64,000 nucleotides of DNA from Agapanthus africanus (lineage: Eukaryota > Streptophyta > Magnoliopsida > Asparagales > Amaryllidaceae): NCBI GenBank assembly GCA_030015575.1, contig CM057349.1, forward strand, positions 259,155,077 to 259,219,076. Direction: 5' to 3'. A program made the translations under genes and the position numbers. The notes under the pieces were generated by a model. The model was not told the origin of the DNA. It was given only the letters and a program-made list of their open reading frames with translations, and searched no databases. Each line of letters opens with the position of its first letter. The first letter of the stretch is position 1. Shown here piece after piece: positions 35,680 to 46,300 of this stretch.

Positions 35680-36841
35680 ACTTTAATTGTTCAGTCCCCA
35701 AAACTTTTGCAGAATGTTCCTGAGTTGAAAATATGGTTTCTGGAATGTTATTTTTTGGGCCCAGATTTCTTTATGTGCTACAGTAGTACTTGGGGGCCCA
35801 CTTGGTAAATTTTGATCGATCGGATATTTTGAACACATTATTTCACAGTATTTACATTATATCTGCGACCGTGAATGTCACTTGATCGGTAAATCCTGTC
35901 TAACTGCTATAGCCCGGTTAGACGGATTTGCGAACGTGACATTCACGTTGATGTTCTGTGATTTTGCTGTGATGTTGCGGATCGGTCGTGGGGGATAGCC
36001 TGGTTGCAGTGCTAGTACAGTTTTGTTGTATTATGTACATTTGATATTGCGGGGCCAGCGTCCGACATGTGGACTGCCGTCAATGCCTGTTTGTATTATT
36101 ATTTTGGGGCACGACCAGGTTGCGGTCGATGTACCCGTTGTATGTATATTTTACTTTCTGTACTAGGATTACCCCACGGAGGGGTGCACGGATAGCCGGG
36201 TTCTAGAGGGCAACAAGCCCGCATCTCATGGCATTGAGACGGAGGGGGTTTTACTCTAGAATTGGCGGGCTATTCGCCGCACTCGTAGGGGGTACAGGTT
36301 GACCCAGGAGGGGTGCCCAAGTTACCGGATTCCGTGAAGTGCTGGGTAGTCCATTCACGTTGCTGAAGGGGGCTGCCTCGCTTCAGGTTTTGGCGGGTAA
36401 CTTGCCGCGCCCGTAGGGGTCTAGGATTTTCATTGCACAGGCTATCCACACGACCAGGGGAACGTCGGGTTTCAGTAGTGACTCTGTAAAACCCGGGGAT
36501 CCCAGATATCTGTATTGTTCTGTGATGCTGTTCATATCTGTGTGTTGCATTTTATCACGCCTTGAGCGAAAATTATATATTATATATATACTAGTAGATG
36601 TTGTATATGTTTTGCATCCGCGCTAGTCCAGTCCCCGCTCTGTCGTTAGTTAGCTAACCTAACGGGTAATGACGAGACCCAGTGGCAAATGCGGATGGCA
36701 TATACGTACATCAGTTTATTTTCGTTCTTTGTGGTGTGATCAATTGATGGGACTGCGTTGATTCGGATCAATGCAAGTAAAACAAACCTAATCTGATGTT
36801 GTTGGAACACTTTTCAAAAAGCTGTTATTGCAAGGACGTTC

Positions 36842-37080
36842 ACTTTTGTTTTGCATCGTGGTATTCAGTTGGTATATCCTGCTCCTCAGTCGACGAGGCA
36901 AGGGCCGAGATCCCTTCACCGGGAGTGACCCCTTAGACAGAAGTTTGCGTCAGGGCATTAACTTCACTATAGCCGATTACTTTTGCTTTGCATCGTGGTA
37001 TTCAGTTGGAATATCCTGCACCTCATTCTACGGGGAAAGAGCCGAGATCCCTTCACCGGGAGTGACCTCTTTAGCAAAGG
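36842..37080 (+). repeat. Duplicated leader module in E, copy 1
   Basis: Two copies about 137 bp apart share CATCGTGGTATTCAGTTGG and GATCCCTTCACCGGGAGTGA (hairpin TCCC/GGGA, loop TTCACC; 36909 and 37046). The same duplication is present in C and in E internal 2. Confidence 0.85.
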
Positions 37081-37217
37081 TTTTCATCACTATATTTTCA
37101 TAAAAGCTATCCGTTCCTTCAACGATATCAAGTTCATTACGTTAAAGGTTTTCGCCAGAAACCATTCGTAGCCCTCCGTCGTTTCATATGGATAGTCAAT
37201 AGTATTCAAGCTGTGTT

Positions 37218-37415
37218 TGTTGGCCAAAGTCAAGGCACAGTGTTTGGTAGCTATTGGTTATTCATATGCAGCATAGATAGATGCGTTGGTTTGGAACAGT
37301 CGTACTGCCTTGTTGGCCAAAGTCAAGGGTAGGTACGGGTGGATTCAAATTAACCTGGAGAATGATGGGTAGAACTTGACATGTGACTTATGATTTGTTG
37401 GCCAAAGTCAAGGTC
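37218..37415 (+). repeat. Three copies of TGTTGGCCAAAGTCAAGG in E, copy 1
   Basis: Copies start at 37218, 37311 and 37396. The last two are 85 bases apart, not a multiple of three, so this is not a repeated peptide. The C counterpart has nearly the same layout. Confidence 0.85.
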
Positions 37416-37839
37416 ATAAGAGCATGGGGTAAAAATCTCTTCGGGAGTTTCAAAAGAACTGAAACTTGCCAGATATGCGCATACCTTCTGGAGTGTGATG
37501 ACGTGAGCGGATTCCGTCACGTTATCATGCGATGATAGTTGGATCCCGATTCCCACTGATGAGTTGGTTTACTCCTCGGGTGACCCCGACTAATTCTTCT
37601 TTCAGGTTTGGAGGAGAATTTGAGGTGACAGTGGGAGGTTTCCAGATTAGATAAATTGGTAACCATTCTGATCTAGGTAAGAGTGCACGCTGAGTGTTTC
37701 TTTTCTGTCTCTCTTCGGCAGCGACCATTGACCCGACCCTAAGACTATGACTCAGTGGCCAAGTTGACCGAACCTTCTTAACACTGGCTTTTGGATTGTC
37801 TGAGTTGCAAACCTCATTGCCACTCCTACTTTTACCCTT

Positions 37840-38592
37840 TTCTCCAGGACACCCCGTATTACTACGAACGTCCACTTCCATTGGACAAAACTATCGTATG
37901 GTTATATACGAACTCGAAGGGATTTATTCGAGGATGGTTTCAGGTTATGGAGAAAACGGATAGGATTATTCAGTTGTCTTTTCCTTTTACCTTCTCTCAA
38001 GTTGTGAGTACTCCTTGGTTTAGGAGATAGTACACCTATTACGCAAATTGGATAGTCTTATTCCAAACCATAGGCAGGTGCAGACCGGTAGGGAATGAAG
38101 AAAACCAATTAGCCTAACGATGGTGTACAGAAGGTATTGAGTTAAGACAAATAAAGGGATTAGTAAGAGGGCAAAGTAAATTGCGACTGCTATTCACGAC
38201 CAAACCAAGTATTTCTTCGCCAATCCTAAATCACCTTTGTATTTCTCCAGGACACTCCGTATCACTACGAAGATCCACAGTTTATTGGATACTCCATCGT
38301 ATGGTTATATACGAACTCGAAAGGAACTTGTTCCAGTTCGGGGATGGATTCTGGTTCAGGAGAAATAGGAATAAGATTTATTCAGGTGTCTTTTATCTTC
38401 ACCTTCTCTCGCATTGCGAGTGCTCCTAGGATTAGGACAGTACACCCATTATGCTTATTGGATAGTCTTCTTCCAAACCATAGGCTGGTGCCGAACGGTA
38501 GGGAAGGAAGAAAACCATTTGGCCTAAAGGGGTGTACAGAAGGTAATGACTAAAGACATATAAAGGGATTTGGAGAGGTGGCAAAGAGATAT
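37840..38592 (+). repeat. Diverged 403-bp tandem duplication in E, copy 1
   Basis: The units start TTCTCCAGGACAC at 37840 and 38243. They share CGTATGGTTATATACGAACT, CCAAACCATAGGC and TAAAGGGATT in the same order, with many substitutions between units, so the duplication is older than the E tandem. It is present again at about 45762..46514. No coding role is visible. Confidence 0.8.
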
Positions 38593-39089
38593 ACGGTTAC
38601 AGTTGTGAATCTGGATAATGGAAGAGGCATTACTAGGAATACTGGGATACCCCATCGAAACATTTCAATGTTTCAGTTTCACTGTGTACTGTTAAATGAA
38701 AACTGATTTCCCGATTAGATACTTACTCCAGGGTATGTATTTACTAAGTATGATTCTCACATCTGTATGGTTTTACAGATGATGAGTGGGAGTAAGTTAT
38801 TGGGAATTAGGTGATCATCCTCATTATATCGGGATTCGTTGTAATCGGTGATATTTGAGGAAGTCACCTGGGTTGTTTGCCGGTCGGCAAATATTTGGTT
38901 TTGAATATCCGCTGTTATGCACCAATTTCAAATTGATATATCTGTACGTCTATTTTCATAGAGTGAGGTATAACTTTTTGAAATTATGTCTATGACATTT
39001 ACCTATATCAGTGGATGGTTGGGTAAGGAGCATTAAACAGCGGTGTAATTCTTCTTAACCATAAGTACAGTTTTCAACCTACGACACAC

Positions 39090-41060
39090 AGTGAATGAGT
39101 TATCAGACTCAAGGGACTTATACAGAGTATTGTATGTTGTCCAGGGTCCATCAGGACAGAGGGGTTGGTCATCGTACTATATTCGGTTTACTTATGACTT
39201 CTCTAGTTTTTAGACAGGTGTTTTGTGGAAACACAGGGTCCGAATTTGGAGAAGTTATAGGTATTTGAATAGAGTAGAGAACCAGGTGTAGCAAGTATCG
39301 GGATTCTTCAAAGTGATCGAAGTTGTAGATACTTGTATATGGTATTCAGTTAATAGTAATGATAAAGAGAACTTGCTTCTCTTTCAGGTTACTCATAATT
39401 GGAAGCATTCTTAAGTTGGGTAACGCTGATCGGCCTCCTTCCATTTAGTTGACATGCACAGGAGACAGCTGCATGATTTGAATCTGGTTTAATTAAATCA
39501 GTGCCTCTGTTTCTGTATTGGATATAGAACAGTTCATATCTTAACGATATTAAGGTACGGGGAGTTTTCCGGCTTATGATTAAAACCAGACTCTGGATAA
39601 CTCAAGGCACGTTTCTGTAATGGCTGTTTGTGGGTTGACCCAGGCTATGACGAGGGTTGACTTTCTACCATCTGGAAGATCAATAGCGATATTGTTCTAA
39701 GACTCGCCACAGTTTTATTAAAAATGGATTTTTTCAGAAAACAGTAGTGGGGGTATGGTAGAACTGGAAGTGATTCCAGAACCACAAACGATTACTGAAG
39801 ATTTGATAAGGAACCTAAAGATTCAATCTGGTTTGACATTCCATTGGCCACTCCACAGATATAGTGGGTAACTTCAGGCACCCGAGAGGTACTCCAGTAG
39901 CCTCAAGGACAGTGACAGGGAAGTTCTTGTTTACCCAGACTTGCCATTGCTGTTGTTCCAGACTGTGAGACCCGGCAGGAGGATGAGTATAGCGTCGTTC
40001 TAAACTGGCTTTAGAAGTGAACGTCTATATGACTCTGCCAGAGGGTTGTCGTAGTCAGTGGGAGCAGCGGAAGCATTGGTGGACAGGTGGCTTATGTCTA
40101 TTTATAGACTAAAGCAGATGTAGCGGAGATAGATCATCAATTTCTGATGTGACGGTCATAGGTTTGACTTCATCAGAATAGGGGATGGATCTGTTGAGAA
40201 GGTAGTAGGGTGTGATGTCATGGTGTTTGGATGACATACACAGAGTAGGAAGTGATATTCCTATACTACGATCTGTTATACTTTGGTCGTCACACAGTGG
40301 TTTTCTCCACACGGGACTTGGACATTATATCAGACATACTGGTTACTAGATCTATGGTTTTAGATCTAGATTTGGGTGGTTTCCCAATCAGGGTACTTAG
40401 ACAGCATTCTAAGAGTATTTAGAATGGACGAATCCTGGCACGGTAGTGTACCTGCAGGTGATGGAGTCACCCTCTCTAAAGGTGTCTTACAGACTAAAGG
40501 GGAGAGGGATGTGCATGATTGGCAGATCACTTGCTCAGGCAATTGAGTCAATCATGAGATGTCAAGTACCACACCAGATGTTGTTCTTGCACTAGATGCA
40601 ATAAATTGACATTGATCCAATCCTGGAGAAACAATCGGAAGCAGTTCTAGAACATAAGTGAATGTTCTAGGGATATGATAACGACAGCCTCATTCGGGAG
40701 ACAGTTATCATTCCAGGCTTCCAAGGTGACATGGATGACAAGGAGGTTGTCAGAGTTATAGTTTTCCTTCTGACGAGGGGCAGTATTTTGGACAGGTGGT
40801 CCAAGGCAATACTGAGGGAGGCATGGCGCAGGATACTGATTAAGTTCAATTGATGATACAGTCTACGAAGTTTGGATTTGGAGTTCATTTATGAGCTAGG
40901 TCCCATCAGACATCCAGACACATTCTATGACAGGTATTGCTCATTTCGGGAGATGGTTTTCTCCGCGAACTTGAGATATAGAGAGACATAGAAAGAAACA
41001 TCAAAGCGGATCCACTTACTGAGGCTATTCCTCGAACACAATAGTTTCGCAAACGAGCTT
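39090..41060 (+). pseudogene. Element E pol remnants (integrase, RT, RNase H), copy 1
   Basis: Nucleotide-level similarity to C identifies integrase core debris (39090..39320, ending at AGAGAACCAGGTG, the counterpart of C's VENQ codons). RT debris (about 40010..40260) includes a degraded GTTTGACTTCATCAGAAT and a TTTGGATGACATAC relic of the YVDD box. RNase H debris (about 40880..41060) includes CCCATCAGACATCCAG and GCGGATCCACTTACTGAGGC. No frame exceeds about 75 codons and no catalytic motif is intact. Confidence 0.7.
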
Positions 41061-41143
41061 TGTGAGACTGACTAGTAGAGGAGTTGGGTGTTCGGTATCA
41101 CACGGGCTGTGAGTATGCGACATCGCAATAATTAGCCTTGAGT

Positions 41144-41156
41144 GAAAGTGGGAGAT
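41144..41156 (+). promoter_or_regulatory. Polypurine tract, element E internal 1
   Basis: GAAAGTGGGAGAT directly before LTR2. Confidence 0.9.
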
Positions 41157-43341
41157 TGTTGGAGATAGTGCCCTCAGAGTCAATTATTGGATCACAGGCA
41201 TGTGATTGCAATGATTGAGAGAGGACCTATCCCGGTAGGACAGTCTTACTCGAGATGATAGTATACTATCTGGTTTATCTTTATCATCGTGTACTGCTTT
41301 AGGTGACCTGACATGTCGCTATTACACGTTGATAGAGCCCCTAGGATACTTGCTTTACCACCAGCAGTATGAGGGCGATCATATAAGTGGGAGCTGGGGT
41401 CTATAAGCACATCCTTAAAAGGTCCCTAGTCGTGGGAGTTTCGAGACAGGGCATCGATACTCCAGAGTAGACTAGTGTATACAGTCGAGACCCCGACGAG
41501 GGGCGGTGGCCGGTCTCACAAGCCATTGGTGTCAGTTGGTTCACCTAAGATGTATACAGGTGCTCATTGGGTTATGAGTACACCGGACAGGACTCGCCGG
41601 GAACATGCTAGTTGGTCTTATACCTGACGTCAGATAGCAGTTCCCTGGTGACATGTGTACAGGTTAGTTCATCGACCTGGGGATCGTCATTTGTCTCGTG
41701 TGAGTTCCCACTGTACTTTGATTACTACCCTACCACGCTCAAAGGAGACGTGCAAACAGGTTTTAGTTGGGTACAGTCCCGAGCCATATGGAAGCAGTGA
41801 GCGGATCTTCAGGGGTTCGTCTCTCCCGGTATTGGGGGAGGAGGTCGCGCTGTGTCTAGGAGAGCCATTACACAAAGCCCTCGGCCGAGGCAGGAGATTT
41901 ACTGGTAGGTATTCCAGTAGTATCTCAGGGTGTTCTGGGCTACACTCCGACACGACTTGTACCGCTTTTGGGGGTCTTACTTTACCAACCCCCTAGGCCC
42001 GCCATGTGATGCTCATAGACGAACGGACCGGACTGTACGGATATTGTCACCGACAGGCTCAGTATGGTGTCAGGATGAGTTCGCTCATCGACGCCCCTTT
42101 TGGTCAATGCCTGGTAGCCCGTTACGTATTGGCTTATACCTCTGACGTGCTAGTGGTTAAATCCACAACCAAGGTGTTGACGAGTCTTTAGAGTCCCCCA
42201 CATTCAGTTGCTTAAGTTTTCGGGCGAAAAGCTGTAGAGGCCGTATGGATATATGGCAGGGTTCGATCAGATACGTGCGGTATTGCACGGATCAGGATCG
42301 AACGGATATTACTAGCCGGCTTTGGTTTAAGCCGGATCCTAGTATAGTACAGTGTAGTTTTTGTCTCATTGCATTTGTATTTCGGTCGGAATACAGATGC
42401 GGGTGTGTATACACAGTATCGGGGTTTTCCTGTAATTTATTACGGGACCAGTTTTCTGGAGTTGCCAGTTTGCTTTTCGTTTCGGCCATATTTCTTTGTA
42501 TCCTTCATTGGCCGAAGATTGGTGGAGGAGGGCTTATTTGCATTTGTGCAAATAAGCAATATGGAGGGTGTTCTTTGCATACTTTTGTGTCATGATGGTT
42601 TCATGATGGAGCCCCATCCTTTGACCTTCCATGGTTCATGATTGCTTGACTTTTTGTAGCAATCATGGTTGTTGATTAGTTGGTGGAGTGTGGTTTTGTT
42701 AGTGATCATTGCTTGAGTTTGGAGTCATCATGCTTTTGATGATGGTTGAATATGATAACCATTTCCTTTCACTTGCTTATTCTTGTGGCTACCCTCTTTC
42801 ACTCTCTCCCACTCTCATTTTCTCTCCACTCCATCATGCATGGCCGGCCAAGCTCCTTGGGGGCTGTCCAAAATTCTAGAGGTGGGGTTTTTGCACTTTT
42901 GCTCTTGCATAAATCCCACAAGTTCCATCTCTATTAGCTTGTATCATCCCTCCACCAAAAGGCAAAACTCCATAACCCCAAATGAGACATGGTTCTACAC
43001 CATTCTACAGCAAACCTTGGGCACGTCGGCTCGCCAACTTCATGCCCGAGTTGCCTCGGTATAGAGGTGGGAGCCCGTAAAAGAAGCCGGCGACGTGGTG
43101 CCCTTCCGGCAAGGAGGTGGAGACTGGACATTCCGCGGGAGATCGGGACGACGGCGAGAAGACCGGAGGACAGGGATCGCTCGGTATATCTCTCTTCCCC
43201 ATCTTGTAGTTAGCTAGGACTAGTTAATGGTACGATCCGGGTTTTAGTGCGCGGTGGTGCCGGTTCAAGAAAAATTAAAGTTAACCATCGCTTCCGCATT
43301 TGGCCTCGGGATGGAGGCCGGGGCACCACCGTGCACATACA
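41157..43341 (+). mobile_element. Element E, LTR2 (middle)
   Basis: It lies between a polypurine tract (left) and a primer site (right), as a shared LTR of a tandem should, with no target duplication of its own. The end reads CACCACCGTGCACATACA, whereas LTR1 and LTR3 have CGCCGCCGTGCA then TTTACA or CTTACA. Confidence 0.93.
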
Positions 43342-46300
43342 GTGGTATCAGAGCCTCGCCATTAACTTAGTCTAGCTTTGTCTAATGTGTTTTACATTTC
43401 CGATCGAACAATTTTCCAAAAACCGTATTTTTCTTCACATCAGTTTCTGTCGAAATTTTTTGAAGTCCAAAAATTTTTCAGGTTGTTTCAGAATGATGTG
43501 TAGGAAATTCTAAGAGTTTTGTGAAAATTTGGGCTCGTGAACAGTCCAAACCACCGCGGAACCGCGGCCAAACCCATGCTTGCGCCGCGGTTCCGCCGCG
43601 ACTTTAACTGTTCAGTCCCCCAAACTTTTGCAGAATGTTCCTGAGTTGAAAATATGGTTTCTGGAATGTTATTTTTTGGGCCCAGATTTCTTTATGTGCT
43701 ACAGTAGTACTTGGGGGCCCACTTGGTAAATTTTGATCGATCGGATATTTTGAACACATTATTTCACAGTATTTACATTATATCTGCGACCGTGAATGTC
43801 ACTTGATCGGTAAATCCTGTCTAACTGCTATAGCCCGGTTAGACGGATTTGCGAACGTGACATTCACGTTGATGTTCTGTGATTTTGCTGTGATGTTGCG
43901 GATCGGTCGTGGGGGATAGCCTGGTTGCAGTGCTAGTACAGTTTTGTTGTATTATGTACATTTGATATTGCGGGGCGAGCGTCCGACATGTGGACTGCCG
44001 TCAATGCCTGTTTGTATTATTATTTTGGGGCACGACCAGGTTGCGGTCGATGTACCCGTTGTATGTATATTTTACTTTCTGTACTAGGATTACCCCACGG
44101 AGGGGTGCACGGATAGCCGGGTTCTAGAGGGCAACAAGCCCGCATCTCATGGCATTGAGACGGAGGGGGTTTTACTCTAGAATTGGCGGGCTATTCGCCG
44201 CACTCGTAGGGGGTACAGGTTGACCCAGGAGGAGTGCCCAAGTTACCGGATTCCGTGAAGTGCTGGGTAGTCCATTCACGTTGCTGAAGGGGGCTGCCTC
44301 GCTTCAGGTTTTGGCGGGTAACTTGCCGCGCCCGTAGGGGTCTAGGATTTTCATTGCACAGGCTATCCACACGACCAGGGGAACGTCGGGTTTCAGTAGT
44401 GGCTCTGTAAAACCCGGGGATCCCAGATATCTGTATTGTTCTGTGATGCTGTTCATATCTGTGATGTTGCATTTTATCACGCCTTGAGCGAAAATTATAT
44501 ATTATATATATACTAGTAGATGTTGTATATGTTTTGCATCCGTGCTAGTCCAGTCCCCGCTCTGTCGTTAGTTAGCTAACCTAACGGGTAATGACGAGAC
44601 CCAGTGGCAAATGCGGATGGCATATACGTACATCAGTATATTTTCGTTCTTTGTGGTGTGATCAATTGATGGGACTGCGTTGATTCGGATCAATGCAAGT
44701 AAAACAAACCTAATCTGATGTTGTTGGAACACTTTTCAAAAAGCTGTTATTGCAAGGACGTTCACTTTTGTTTTGCATCGTGGTATTCAGTTGGTATATC
44801 CTGCTCCTCAGTCGACGAGGCAAGGGCCGAGATCCCTTCACCGGGAGTGACCCCTTGGACAGAAGTTTGCGTCAGGGCATTAACTTCACTATAGCCGATT
44901 ACTTTTGCTTTGCATCGTGGTATTCAGTTGGAATATCCTGCACCTCATTCTACGGGGAAAGAGCCGAGATCCCTTCACCGGGAGTGACCTCTTTAGCAAA
45001 GGTTTTCGTCACTATATTTTCATAAAAGCTATCCGTTCTTTCAACGATATCAAGTTAATTACGTTAAAGGTTTTCGCCAGAAACCATTCGTAGCCCTCCG
45101 TCATTTCATATGGATAGTCAATAGTATTCAAGCTGTGTTTGTTGGCCAAAGTCAAGGCACAGTGTTTGGTAGCTGTTGGTTATTCATATGCAGCATAGAT
45201 AGATGCGTTGGTTTGGAACAGTCGTACTGCCTTGTTGGCCAAAGTCAAGGGTAGGTACGGGTGGATTCAAATTAACCTGGAGAATGATGGGTAGAACTTG
45301 ACATGTGACTTATGATTTGTTGGCCAAAGTCAAGGTCATAAGAGCATGGGGTAAAAATCTCTTCGGGAGTTTCAAAAGAACTGAAACTTGCCAGATATGC
45401 GCATACCTTCTGGAGTGTGATGACGTGAGCGGATTCCGTCACGTTATCATGCGATGATAGTTGGATCCCGATTCCCACTGATGAGTTGGTTTACTCCTCG
45501 GGTGACCCCGACTAATTCTTCTTTCAGGTTTGGAGGAGAATTTGAGGTGACAGTAGGAGGTTTCCAGATTAGATAAATTGGTAACCATTCTGATCTAGGT
45601 AAGAGTGCACGCTGAGTGTTTCTTTTCTGTCTCTCTTCGGCAGCGACCATTGACCCGACCCTAAGACTATGACTCAGTGGCCAAGTTGACCGAACCTTCT
45701 TAACACTGGCTTTTGGATTGTCTGAGTTGCAAACCTCATTACCACTCCTACTTTTACCCTTTTCTCCAGGACACCCCGTATTACTACGAACGTCCACTTC
45801 CATTGGACAAAACTATCGTATGGTTATATACGAACTCGAAGGGATTTATTCGAGGATGGTTTCAGGTTATGGAGAAAACGGATATGATTATTCAGTTGTC
45901 TTTTCCTTTTACCTTCTCTCAAGTTGTGAGTACTCCTTGGTTTAGGAGATAGTACACCTATTACGCAAATTGGATAGTCTTATTCCAAACCATAGGCAGG
46001 TGCAGACCGGTAGGGAATGAAGAAAACCAATTAGCCTAACGATGGTGTACAGAAGGTATTGAGTTAAGACAAATAAAGGGATTAGTAAGAGGGCAAAGTA
46101 AATTGCGACTGCTATTCACGACCAAACCAAGTATTTCTTCGCCAATCCTAAATCACCTTTGTATTTCTCCAGGACACTCCGTATCACTACGAAGATCCAC
46201 AGTTTATTGGATACTCCATCGTATGGTTATATACGAACTCGAAAGGAACTTGTTCCAGTTCGGGGATGGATTCTGGTTCAGGAGAAATAGGAATAAGATT

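Larger units (their letters stand above)
35421..41156 (+). mobile_element. Element E, internal copy 1
   Basis: A long leader (to about 37750) carries the CCGCGG hairpin (35633), two GGCGGG..GCCGC hairpins (36264, 36392), a 137-bp-period duplicated module (36842, 36979) and three TGTTGGCC motifs (37218, 37311, 37396). A 403-bp-period tandem duplication follows (37840..38592). Decayed pol follows to the polypurine tract. No ORF has a complete retroelement domain. It is homologous throughout to C. Confidence 0.9.

Noticed and set aside
37675-37725. Possible intron in E, from GTAAGAG near 37677 to TTCGGCAG near 37722
   Set aside because: About 50 bases is too short for a plant intron, and C has GCAAGAG at the donor position.
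37525-37881. 118-codon minus-strand ORF in E (also 45447..45803)
   Set aside because: Antisense to E and crossing leader and decayed gag or pol region; no family signature.
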